Shown here piece by piece: positions 23,456 through 30,991 of a stretch of 35,245 nt of DNA. Under the pieces are notes generated by a model, which searched no databases, was not told the origin of the DNA, and saw only the letters and a program-made list of their open reading frames with translations. Origin of the DNA: Acidulodesulfobacterium_A sp049965795 (lineage in GTDB: Bacteria > SZUA-79 > Acidulodesulfobacterales > Acidulodesulfobacteraceae); the NCBI GenBank assembly GCA_049965795.1, contig JBMFVW010000016.1, positions 1-35,245 of the forward strand. Direction: 5' to 3'. Within the stretch, counting starts at the first letter, position 1. The number at the start of each line of letters is the position of its first letter. Both the position numbers and the translations under genes were made by a program.

Positions 23456-24922
23456 TTAAAAGCTGTATAGAATCATTAGGTTCACGGTGTTCTGCTGGGA
23501 ATGCGTTTGTAACCCGTTAGAATCTAAATATACGTTATGGTTAGAACCCTGATGTTCCAACTCTAATCTGAACTGCACGTTTTTAAAGTTTTTAAAAGAC
23601 GGCTGATACGCAAACGTAAGCGTTGAATCGATATATGTATCGCTTACTCCGGGAGTGCTGGTCATCTCCCACATGCCGTTCTGATCGTAGGCGGCGGTTT
23701 CCCTCAAAGTTTCCGCAACCTGTCCGAAACCGTAATTATGCTGATGATGGATATAACCGGCTATACCGTAGAAACGGGATTTATCGTAAGTAGAGTTTGA
23801 TGTTTGGACTAAAGCCGGATAGCCCGAATAAGAATAAGCCGTAATACCGTTATCGTTAAGCACCGAGTCGTTTATTCCTCCGCCCAGTCCAAGTTCGTAG
23901 TCTAAAACGAAAGACCAGTCTGGAGTAGGACTTAATACGCCGTCGATATAGCCGTAAAAACTTTTATTAAGATTATCTTCGTAAAGCTGTCCGTTTGCAC
24001 TTCCGCCCGTGCCGTTTCCTACCAGATAGCTGTTTTCTCCGTAGATAAATCCTCCGTTAAAAGTAAGAATACTAGAAGCGGCATAGCTTTCGTTAAGTTC
24101 TATAACCGGCAGATTGTCGATGGGAACGGCGGAGTTATAAGTATTTGCAATTCCAAGCGTCGAAGTAAGAGCCGGTATAAAGTTATACGTTAAAAATACA
24201 CCTGTCAAGGTAGCAGGTTCCGCGGCATCTAACAGCGAATACGTATCGTTCCAGTTTCTTATAGGATTAAAAGATTCGAATCCCAGGAGTTCGTTTTCCT
24301 TACCGATATGAATATCTAGTCCGCTTCCTATAGGAAGGTTTATGTTTATATATGCCTTTCTAACGTCGTAAGGAGTTCTGTCTTCAAAGGGTGTCGTAAA
24401 ATAAGACGTGTTTCCGTAGTAAGATTTATAAAACTGAATATTTTGTCCAAAATCCAGCGATATATGGAAACCTACTCCGTAAGGATCGGAAGACGTTCCC
24501 GGCGCACGCCTTATAGTTATGTCTGCGTTATTTACCGCAAACCCGTCGGTCTGCCAGTTATCTCCGTAGTTGCCGTTTCCTTCAAAAGAAGACGGAGTAT
24601 TTACCGCTTCCGGTTTTGCAAGGTTATAGGTATAAGAAGCTATCAACGTTCCAAGAAGTTGGACGTTTGAAAAATAGTTTCCCGAATTTTGCGCTTTGTT
24701 TGCTTTTTTAATAGATTGAATTTCCGCTAAAGCTTTGTCTAATTTTTTTTCGATTTTTTTGATTTTCGCGTTTGTTCCTATTTTCAAACTTCCGCTTCCG
24801 CTATCCGTGTTAGAATCGGCATTTGCGGCATATGCTTTTTTATGCACTGCAAACGTTAATAAAAATAGCGTGATAACAAATAAAACAATACTGAAAGCCG
24901 ATCTGTCAAATTTAAATCTCAT
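23456..24922 (-). CDS. Outer-membrane beta-barrel porin (BBP2/OmpL-like)
   Basis: This is a 488-residue exported protein. The signal peptide (MRFKFDRS, then IVLFVITLFLLTFAV, cleavage after AYA) is followed by a short coiled coil (IKKIEKKLDKALAEIQSIKK) and about 400 residues of alternating aromatic/polar beta strands ending VNLMILYSF; a C-terminal Phe is the outer-membrane insertion signal. ADITIRRAPG and KENELLGFESFNPIRNWNDT resemble BBP2/OmpL-like porins. The ATG at 24922 with GGGGAGA six bases upstream is preferred; a longer frame to 24973 would add 17 residues ahead of the signal. It precedes glnB by 101 bases, and a sigma-54 promoter sits upstream, so it may carry ammonium or another nitrogen source across the outer membrane. 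Substrate specificity is inference. Confidence 0.85.
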   Translation of the reverse strand: MRFKFDRSAFSIVLFVITLFLLTFAVHKKAYAANADSNTDSGSGSLKIGTNAKIKKIEKKLDKALAEIQSIKKANKAQNSGNYFSNVQLLGTLIASYTYNLAKPEAVNTPSSFEGNGNYGDNWQTDGFAVNNADITIRRAPGTSSDPYGVGFHISLDFGQNIQFYKSYYGNTSYFTTPFEDRTPYDVRKAYININLPIGSGLDIHIGKENELLGFESFNPIRNWNDTYSLLDAAEPATLTGVFLTYNFIPALTSTLGIANTYNSAVPIDNLPVIELNESYAASSILTFNGGFIYGENSYLVGNGTGGSANGQLYEDNLNKSFYGYIDGVLSPTPDWSFVLDYELGLGGGINDSVLNDNGITAYSYSGYPALVQTSNSTYDKSRFYGIAGYIHHQHNYGFGQVAETLRETAAYDQNGMWEMTSTPGVSDTYIDSTLTFAYQPSFKNFKNVQFRLELEHQGSNHNVYLDSNGLQTHSQQNTVNLMILYSF

Positions 24923-25017
24923 GATTTCTCCCCTTAAATTTTTATTTTTTTTATTAATACTAGATAAATTCAAATGCCTTGCCTCAAATATCCGTTAAAA
25001 TTGTTTATCTTTTTATT

Positions 25018-25033
25018 AGCAAAATTTGCGCCA
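25018..25033 (-). promoter_or_regulatory. Sigma-54 (-24/-12) promoter of the porin-glnB-amtB run
   Basis: On the minus strand TGGCGCAAATTTTGCT fits TGGCAC-N5-TTGCW, with the invariant GG and GC exactly 10 bases apart and a single mismatch (A to G) in the -24 box. The predicted start point is about 25007, giving an 85-base leader to the porin ATG. Location before a nitrogen-uptake operon agrees with RpoN/NtrC-type control. Confidence 0.78.
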
Positions 25034-25152
25034 AACGTTTCAATTATATAATTTATTTAATTTATAGGGAGTAAGATGGCGGAATGTCTCAATTAAAAGA
25101 GGAAAGAAAAGATTATTACGAGTTTAAATATTAAATAAAAGCAGAATTTATA

Positions 25153-25169
25153 TGCTTAAAAATTGAGCA
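25153..25169. promoter_or_regulatory. 17-bp dyad, candidate enhancer-binding site
   Basis: TGCTTAA, three bases, then TTGAGCA is a 7+3+7 dyad with one mismatch, the same size and outer TGC/GCA bases as the NtrC consensus TGCACCA-N3-TGGTGCA. It lies about 150 bases upstream of the predicted sigma-54 start, the usual range for an upstream activator. It overlaps an 8-bp inverted repeat (CTTAAAAA 25155-25162, TTTTTAAG 25171-25178), which could instead belong to the end of the lipM-like transcript. Confidence 0.4.
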
Positions 25170-25217
25170 GTTTTTAAGATAAACAAATTATTGATTAAAA
25201 TTTAGGCAAAATATATT

Positions 25218-26012
25218 TTATAAAATATTTTCCTGCAGAATAACAGGTTTTAAATTATATGCTTCGGAAAACGATTCGGCTAAAATTTCGGAAAGGTAAT
25301 TAAATGTTAATTCTCCTGCAATTTGTTTATTAGTTTCATTTAGCGCTGCAATTCTTTCAATTTCCTGTCGGATACCCGTGATGTCGTTAAAATATTCGTT
25401 ATTATTTCCGCTGCCTTCGCTGCCAAATATTTCAATATGTTCTTCGGGTTTGTAATCTATGTAAATAGAACCGTGCTGCAAAAAGCCGTAATCGTTTCTT
25501 CTCTGGGAATTGCCGCAAATTTTTCTTCCGCCGAAGGTTATTTCGTAAGAATGGGCTTTAAGAAAACAGTTAAAATTATTTTTACCGCGATGCACATTTT
25601 TACTTTGATAATCCCCGTTATCAGGTTTTAATCCGAGTTTGATAAAAAAAAGATAAAGGAATTCGCTTATTTTTTTATATGTTTCTATAAGCTTTCCTGC
25701 AAAAATTCCTTTTTTATAAGATGCTGTTACAGAATATGTTATTTCCGATTTGTGAAGAACCGCCCTGCCGCCCGTCGGTCTTGAAATAACGTCGAAACCC
25801 TTGCTTTTAGCTTTTTCGATAATTTTATCGTTTGTATTCTTATCTTTTTGAAAAAAACCTAACGATAACGCCGGAGGATTAAAATAATAAATCCTTAAGG
25901 TTGGATTTGCGGAAAAATCATCCGCAGTTTTGTATTTGTTTAATAGAAAAAGGTCGGCGGACATATTAAAACTGCCTGAATGCCCGCCTGATATTATAAG
26001 ATTGAAACTCAT
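25218..26012 (-). CDS. LipM-like octanoyltransferase / lipoate-protein ligase family
   Basis: This 264-residue cytoplasmic enzyme transfers octanoyl or lipoyl groups to lipoyl domains. Family motifs are RPTGGRAVLH (78-87), NCFLKAHSYEITFGGRKICG (148-167) and NSQRRNDYGFLQHGSIYIDY (168-187). Cys149 just before a yEi-GGRKi block matches the catalytic Cys of LipM-type octanoyltransferases (Cys150 in the Bacillus enzyme), which favours transfer from octanoyl-ACP over ATP-dependent ligation. Lys164 in GGRK is the expected second catalytic residue. The ATG at 26012 overlaps the gcvH TGA by one base (TGATG), so the two genes are translationally coupled; a TTG at 26015 is an alternative start. GcvH is the obvious acceptor. 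Confidence 0.85.
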   Translation of the reverse strand: MSFNLIISGGHSGSFNMSADLFLLNKYKTADDFSANPTLRIYYFNPPALSLGFFQKDKNTNDKIIEKAKSKGFDVISRPTGGRAVLHKSEITYSVTASYKKGIFAGKLIETYKKISEFLYLFFIKLGLKPDNGDYQSKNVHRGKNNFNCFLKAHSYEITFGGRKICGNSQRRNDYGFLQHGSIYIDYKPEEHIEIFGSEGSGNNNEYFNDITGIRQEIERIAALNETNKQIAGELTFNYLSEILAESFSEAYNLKPVILQENIL

Positions 26013-26395
26013 CAAGAATTTTTTAAATATTCTTCGTATGCCGCCTGATCCATAAGGTCACCAAGTTCGTCTTCGTTGGTCAGCTTAACTTTAAGAAGCC
26101 ATCCGGCATCGTAAGGCTCTTCATTAACTAATTCAGGTTCGTCTTTCAATGAATCGTTCACGCTGATCACGTGTCCGCTTATCGGTGCGTAAAGTTCGGA
26201 AACTGATTTGGCGGATTCTATAGTGCCGAAAGATTCGTTTTGTTCAAGTTCGTAACCTGCTTCCGGCAGATCGACGTATATAATGTCTCCGAGCTGATCC
26301 TGAGCATAGTCCGTTACTCCTATTAAGGCATTATCGCCGGTTACTTTGACCCAGATATGTTCCGAATTATATTTTAAGCCTTTTGGAAAATCCAT
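26012..26395 (-). CDS. gcvH: Glycine cleavage system H protein (lipoyl carrier)
   Basis: This 127-residue carrier is built on a lipoyl domain. The opening PKGLKYNSEHIWVKV, then IGVTDYAQDQLGDIIYVDLP, and the lipoylation loop FGTIESAKSVSELYAP with Lys63 are diagnostic. The end (EPYDAGWLLKVKL and a final helix EEYLKNS) is complete. AAAGGGGG lies just before the ATG. It is paired by overlap with a LipM-like octanoyltransferase gene. No gcvT, gcvP or lipA is present, so in this locus it may act as a relay from which octanoyl or lipoyl groups pass to other enzymes, as known for LipM/GcvH/LipL in Firmicutes. An ordinary role in glycine cleavage with distant partners is equally possible. Confidence 0.94.
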   Translation of the reverse strand: MDFPKGLKYNSEHIWVKVTGDNALIGVTDYAQDQLGDIIYVDLPEAGYELEQNESFGTIESAKSVSELYAPISGHVISVNDSLKDEPELVNEEPYDAGWLLKVKLTNEDELGDLMDQAAYEEYLKNS

Positions 26396-26462
26396 AGTTC
26401 CCCCTTTGCTCTCTCTGTTATTATTATTTAGATGATTATATTTATCTCACGCCTTTTTAATA

Positions 26463-26473
26463 CTTATAGCATA
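26463..26473 (-). promoter_or_regulatory. Candidate extended -10 promoter for gcvH
   Basis: The minus strand reads TATGCTATAAG, with TATAAG (five of six) preceded by TGC. The predicted start near 26456 leaves a leader of about 60 bases before gcvH. It shares ten bases with the extended -10 elements at 2164 and 33886. Nothing else is evident in the 206-base gap 26396-26601. Confidence 0.4.
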
Positions 26474-26601
26474 TAACAACTGCAAGCTTAAATTATGCGG
26501 TATTTAATATATATGATGCACGACATATATTTTATTTAATAATTTTATTAAAATATTTGCAACATAAAATTTATATAATTTAAATAAATTTTAATTATTT
26601 T

Positions 26602-27942
26602 TTATCTTTCGATAAATCTCTGCACGTAACCTATATCGACTTTTCCGGAAATGAAATCGCTGTCGTTTAATATTCTTTTAAGGAAAGGAATATTTGTTTC
26701 GATACCGCCTATTTCAAATTCGTTAAGAGCGTTTTTAGCCTTATTTATGGCTCCAAGCCTGTTCGTATCGTAAACTATAAGCTTTGCTATTAACGAATCG
26801 TAATAAGGTTGTACGTTATATCCGCAATATCCCAAATCGTCCACCCTGACGTTGAATCCGCCCGGTTTTATATAATTAGTTATCAAACCCGGCGACGGTT
26901 TAAAATTTATAGGATCTTCGGCATTAATCCTGAGTTCTATACTGTGACCTTTAATTTTGACGTCTTCCTGTTTTATTTTAAGCCTATCTCCGTTTGCTAT
27001 TCTTATCTGTTCCTTAATAATATCGGTACCGGTAACAAACTCGGTAACGGGATGTTCGACCTGGACTCGTGTATTTACTTCCATAAAATAAAAATCGTCG
27101 TTTTTATCCAACAAAAATTCAAACGTTGCCGCATTTACGTAATTTATTTCTTTAACTACTTTCAATATTAATGCTCCCATTTTTTTTCGTGCGGCGGATT
27201 TCACGGCAAGAGACGGAGCTTCTTCTATAATTTTTTGATGTCTTCTTTGAATAGAGCAATCCCTTTCGCCTAGATAAACCGCATTGCCGTATTTGTCGGC
27301 AAGTACCTGAAATTCTACGTGCCTGGGATTTTCGCAAAATTTTTCTAAATAAACGTCCTGGTCGCCGAAAAAAGACTGGGCTTCCTGTCTTGCCTGATGA
27401 TAGGCCTGAGATAAATGAGCCGGCGTCAAAACCATCTTGATGCCTCTTCCGCCGCCGCCCATAGAAGCCTTGAGTATTAACGGATATCCTATTTTTTCGG
27501 CTGCCTTTTTAATATCTTCTTCATTATCGCTTATATCGTCGCTGCCGGGCAAAACCGGAATACCTAGTCTCTTGACTAATTTTCTGGCGTTTCTCTTGTT
27601 TCCAAGCATATTCATATTTGAAGAGGTAGGTCCGATAAATTTGATACCGCAATTCTCGCAAATTTCGGCAAAATTTGCATTTTCCGATAAAAAACCGTAT
27701 CCGGGATGTATAGCTTCACTGTCGGTTATTTCAGCCGCAGATATAATAGAAGATATATTAAGATAGCTTTTAGACGAAGGCGGAGGTCCTATGCATATAC
27801 TCTGGTCGGCATATTTTACGTGAAGACTGTCCCTGTCTGCAGTCGAATATACGGCAACCGTTTTTATGCCCAATTCTTTGCAGGCTCTTATAATCCTGAC
27901 CGCAATTTCTCCTCTGTTGGCAATTAAAATTTTTCTAAACAT
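26602..27942 (-). CDS. accC: Acetyl-CoA carboxylase biotin carboxylase subunit
   Basis: This 446-residue cytoplasmic ATP-grasp enzyme carboxylates biotin on AccB, the first half of malonyl-CoA formation for fatty-acid synthesis. Visible landmarks are FRKILIANRGEIAVRIIRAC at the start, IHPGYGFLSENANFAE, the ATP-binding KASMGGGGRGIKMV loop, YLGERDCSIQRRHQKIIEEA, and FMEVNTRVQVEHPVTEFVTG with catalytic Glu and Arg. HSIELRINAEDP follows in the C-terminal domain. Length is normal. It follows accB after 75 bases; the carboxyltransferase subunits are not in the window. No clear Shine-Dalgarno sequence precedes the ATG. Confidence 0.97.
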   Translation of the reverse strand: MFRKILIANRGEIAVRIIRACKELGIKTVAVYSTADRDSLHVKYADQSICIGPPPSSKSYLNISSIISAAEITDSEAIHPGYGFLSENANFAEICENCGIKFIGPTSSNMNMLGNKRNARKLVKRLGIPVLPGSDDISDNEEDIKKAAEKIGYPLILKASMGGGGRGIKMVLTPAHLSQAYHQARQEAQSFFGDQDVYLEKFCENPRHVEFQVLADKYGNAVYLGERDCSIQRRHQKIIEEAPSLAVKSAARKKMGALILKVVKEINYVNAATFEFLLDKNDDFYFMEVNTRVQVEHPVTEFVTGTDIIKEQIRIANGDRLKIKQEDVKIKGHSIELRINAEDPINFKPSPGLITNYIKPGGFNVRVDDLGYCGYNVQPYYDSLIAKLIVYDTNRLGAINKAKNALNEFEIGGIETNIPFLKRILNDSDFISGKVDIGYVQRFIER

Positions 27943-28017
27943 ATTTTATTTTTTATTTTCTAATTTTAAGCTTATTTTATATAACTTATTATAAAGTTTT
28001 ATATTTTTCTAATTTTA

Positions 28018-28530
28018 TTAAAGAGGTTCCACTAAAAACAAAGGCTGCCCGAATTCGACCAATTGTCCGTTCTCCGCAAGAATGGATACTATCCTGCATT
28101 TCATATCGGATTCTATTTCGTTCATAATTTTCATAGCCTCGACTATACAAACAGGACTTCCTTTTTCGACTACGGAATCGACCTCTACGAAAGACGGTTT
28201 ATCTGGAGAAGGCGATCTGTAAAACGAACCTACGAAAGGAGAAACTATCTCCTTGAGGCGTTCATTTTTAACTTTAGCCGCCGCATCGGCTTCCGCCGCT
28301 ATGTTAGCCCTGCTTATAGCAAAATTAACAAGTTCGGCTTGCTCGTAATCGGAAATTTGGGCGGCGCGTTCCGCTTTTTTTTCAATTAATGCATTTCCGT
28401 GTCCGCCTTTATAAAATTCATCGGAATCAAGGGTAACCTTAAACTCTTCGTCGCCTTTTTTATAGTAAAACTCTTTAATTTTATTCGATTTAATGAATTT
28501 TACCAAATCTTTAATGTCTTTTATATTCAT
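28018..28530 (-). CDS. accB: Biotin carboxyl carrier protein of acetyl-CoA carboxylase
   Basis: AccB carries carboxybiotin between AccC and the carboxyltransferase. The 170-residue protein has a helical N-terminus (MNIKDIKDLVKFIKSN), a variable Ala-rich linker (about 50-90), and the C-terminal biotinyl domain (about 93-170) with EAMKIMNEIE and the biotinylated Lys134. IVSPFVGSFYRSPSPDKPSF and the closing LFLVEP are typical. I chose the ATG at 28530, which has AAAGGAG about six bases upstream and gives the standard MNIK start; the frame remains open for 16 more codons. It is arranged between efp and accC, a common efp-accB-accC order. Confidence 0.96.
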   Translation of the reverse strand: MNIKDIKDLVKFIKSNKIKEFYYKKGDEEFKVTLDSDEFYKGGHGNALIEKKAERAAQISDYEQAELVNFAISRANIAAEADAAAKVKNERLKEIVSPFVGSFYRSPSPDKPSFVEVDSVVEKGSPVCIVEAMKIMNEIESDMKCRIVSILAENGQLVEFGQPLFLVEPL

Positions 28531-28594
28531 ATTTTCTCCTTTAACCCGGCAAGACGATATATTTTGACAGAATTGCAATAGGGTAAGCGATATT

Positions 28595-29164
28595 TCACTG
28601 CTTGGCGCTAATTCTTTCTATATAAGACTTAGTCCTGGTATCGACTTTTATTAAATCGCCTTCGTTTAAAAATAACGGCACGCTTATAACTAATCCCGTT
28701 TCTAAAGTTGCGGGTTTGGTAGCTCCTGAAACGGTATCGCCTCTAAGACCGGGCTCTGTTTGAGTTATTTTAACGTCTATAAAATTAGGCGTTTCTATAT
28801 TTATTGGTTTACCGTTATAATAGAGCACTTTTACGTTTATATTTTCAAGCAAAAATCCGGCGCTTTCGGCGCAGGCTTCTTTGTCTATATGGACCTGATC
28901 ATAGGTTTCGTTGTCCATAAAAATAAAATCGCTGCCTTCGCTGTAAAGATACTGCACATTTTTTTCTTCTATATTTGGCGTTTCAACTTTTTCTCCAGCC
29001 CTTAAAGTTCTGTCGATTACTTTTCCGGAAATAAGACTTTTCAGTTTTGTCCTGACGAACGCCCCGCCTTTGCCGGGTTTCACGTGCTGAAAATCTATTA
29101 TTTCGTACGGCTCCTTATCCATTTCTATCTTAAGCCCTTTTTTAAAATCCGTAGTAGAATACAC
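28595..29164 (-). CDS. efp: Elongation factor P
   Basis: EF-P rescues ribosomes stalled on polyproline. The 189-residue protein has the three beta-barrel domains. MYSTTDFKKGLKIEM opens the KOW-like domain, with the modification loop HVKPGKGGAFVRTKL bearing Lys32. The closing domain has TEPGLRGDTVSGATKPATLE and VPLFLNEGDLIKVDTRTKSY. The start is a GTG at 29164 with GGAGG nine bases upstream (GGAGGTTTTTCTAA), which settles the start choice. It is 64 bases upstream of accB and downstream of a Xaa-Pro peptidase gene, the common pepQ-efp-accB-accC order. No EpmA/EpmB-type modification genes are visible here. Confidence 0.97.
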   Translation of the reverse strand: MYSTTDFKKGLKIEMDKEPYEIIDFQHVKPGKGGAFVRTKLKSLISGKVIDRTLRAGEKVETPNIEEKNVQYLYSEGSDFIFMDNETYDQVHIDKEACAESAGFLLENINVKVLYYNGKPINIETPNFIDVKITQTEPGLRGDTVSGATKPATLETGLVISVPLFLNEGDLIKVDTRTKSYIERISAKQ

Positions 29165-29398
29165 TTAGAAAAACCTCCGTTATATGTAATATTTTAATTT
29201 TAATATACTAAAAATATTTATCATTTATTTCTGCATATTATTTTTTACTTTCAACGCATTAATTAATTTAAAACAAAGCGGAATAAAAATCAACTATTAA
29301 TTTTATCCTTAATCATGCTTTGCGGAAAAGGCGGCAGATTAATTTTTTTGTAAATATTTTCTTTGTAAATTTATGACACCTTTTCCTTCCCTCTGCAT

Positions 29399-30505
29399 CT
29401 ATATTAACGCGCCGATGACGCACTTATCTTTTTTAATATTTGTTATAATTTTAGCTCCGTCTCGTTCCACATAACACATATCCTCTATTCTGACGCCGAA
29501 TTCACCCTCTAAATAAACGCCGGGCTCTACGGTAAACACCATTCCTTCCTTAACCGTATCTAAGTTTTTTTTGCCGACGTACGGATATTCATGTATGTCT
29601 AATCCTACGCCGTGTCCCAAAGAATGGGTAAAATATTTCCCGTAACCTCGTTTGTCAATATAATCGCGTGCAGTTTTGTCTAAACTGACGAATTTCACGC
29701 CTGGCTTTATTTTTGAAATAGCTTTCTGCTGCGCGGTATAAACCGTGTCGTAGACGTCTAAAAATTTCTTGTCCGGTTTTCCGAGATGAACCGTAAACGT
29801 TTCGTCGCTCTTATATCCTTTAATTTCGGCTCCAAAGTCGCATAATAAAACGCCGCTCTTTGAAATAATTTTATCCGCCGAAGGCAAGCCGTGCGGAATA
29901 CTTGAATTTCTGCCAGAAAGCACTATTGTTTCAAAAGATTCCTCAGAATAAAAATCTAAAAGATTTTTTTTATAAATTAAAGAAGCTTTTTTCTCGGAAA
30001 TACCGCCTGATTCCTTACTGCAGACAATTTTCTTGAGTATGTCCATAACGGCTTTTTCGGATACTGAAACCGCCTGCATTATATAATCTAATTCTTTTTT
30101 GTCTTTAACGGATCTAATTTTAGATAAAAAGCCGCCGGCAGGGATAAAATTAAACTTATCCCCTAATTCTTTCGCAAACGATATATATTCGTCGTAAGTA
30201 ATATAATCGGATTCAAACAGTATAGAAGAAAAACCGCTCAAGCCTGCTCTCGGCGATATATCGGAGGCTATATCCTTAAATATTTCTTTTATTTCTACAA
30301 TCTTAACATTTTCAAAACATTCTTTAGCGGCTCTTTCGGAATATCTGGGATCGGTATAAAGAATAATTTCTCCGGAAACTGAAAAATACAAATATCCGCT
30401 GCCTGAAAAATTAGAGATGAAAAAGATATTTGCCGGTTTTTTGATTAAAATTCCGGATGCTTTTTTTTCGATTATATTTGAAGCAAATTCCGTCAAATTA
30501 AGCAT
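29399..30505 (-). CDS. M24 Xaa-Pro peptidase (PepP/PepQ family)
   Basis: This 368-residue cytoplasmic metallopeptidase cleaves peptides at proline. The N-terminal creatinase-like domain covers about 1-135. The pita-bread catalytic domain keeps the dimetal ligands: Asp223 (LLCDFGAEIKGY), Asp234 (SDETFTVHLG), His298 (HSLGHGVGLDIHEYPYVG), Glu327 (VFTVEPGVYLEG) and Glu341 (VRIEDM). His205 in SSIPHGLPS is also conserved. Whether it is an aminopeptidase or a dipeptidase cannot be read from sequence alone. It lies upstream of efp with a 234-base gap (29165-29398) that is AT-rich and holds a weak CAAAGC/GCTTTG inverted repeat (29274-29279, 29317-29322), possibly a terminator. Confidence 0.93.
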   Translation of the reverse strand: MLNLTEFASNIIEKKASGILIKKPANIFFISNFSGSGYLYFSVSGEIILYTDPRYSERAAKECFENVKIVEIKEIFKDIASDISPRAGLSGFSSILFESDYITYDEYISFAKELGDKFNFIPAGGFLSKIRSVKDKKELDYIMQAVSVSEKAVMDILKKIVCSKESGGISEKKASLIYKKNLLDFYSEESFETIVLSGRNSSIPHGLPSADKIISKSGVLLCDFGAEIKGYKSDETFTVHLGKPDKKFLDVYDTVYTAQQKAISKIKPGVKFVSLDKTARDYIDKRGYGKYFTHSLGHGVGLDIHEYPYVGKKNLDTVKEGMVFTVEPGVYLEGEFGVRIEDMCYVERDGAKIITNIKKDKCVIGALI

Positions 30506-30597
30506 AGATTATTTTTGACTATTTTTATTATATATATATTCTATATATATTCTATTTATTTAATTTAATTTATTTTTAATTTATTTTTATTTTTACT

Positions 30598-30858
30598 TTA
30601 AAGCAGGGAGGAACTTTTTTTGTAGGCGTAAGTTTTCTGCAGAAAATTTTCTAAAGCAGATATTAAGTTTTGACGTTTTTTATCGTCGTTTTCTTTATCT
30701 GTTTTAATTAAGCTTTGCAGTCTTTTTATGTTATCCAAAGATTCTTCGTCGAAAGGATTTTCTTTTAGCAGGTCTATATAAATATTTAATGCTTCTAAAT
30801 AATGTCCCTGCGATTCATAAATTTCCGCAAATGTTTTTGTTTTCGGTTCGGCAACCAT
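30598..30858 (-). CDS. Small TPR-like protein
   Basis: This short protein (86 residues from the ATG at 30858) has one clear tetratricopeptide-like unit near the start: FAEIYESQGHYLEALNIYID followed by LLKENPFDEES, with the expected small and hydrophobic positions. A charged helix (DNIKRLQSLIKTDKENDDKK) and a final amphipathic helix follow. An in-frame GTG at 30876 would add six residues. No ribosome-binding site is obvious for either start. Similar short KTxAEIYxxQGHYxxAL proteins are familiar from delta-type proteobacteria, but I know no function. It lies between glnD and the peptidase gene. Confidence 0.65.
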   Translation of the reverse strand: MVAEPKTKTFAEIYESQGHYLEALNIYIDLLKENPFDEESLDNIKRLQSLIKTDKENDDKKRQNLISALENFLQKTYAYKKSSSLL

Positions 30859-30991
30859 AATTAATATTTTTATCACAATATAATGCTTTTAGTCAAGCAA
30901 ATTAAACTGCCCAAAATTGCCGATTAGGAAAAGGCGTTATTTTATTAAACATTACAATTTTATATAGACAATTTCGGGAGCTACGGCTATT

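Noticed and set aside
25084..25134. 16-codon open frame in the porin-lipM intergenic region
   Set aside because: It is too short to support; the region is better explained by sigma-54 control sequences.
26396..26601. Possible glycine riboswitch upstream of gcvH
   Set aside because: I could not find the paired helices or conserved purine-rich cores; only a candidate extended -10 is visible.
30506..30597. Tandem TATATATATTC copies as a repeat element
   Set aside because: Two copies in a nearly pure A/T stretch are within low-complexity expectation.
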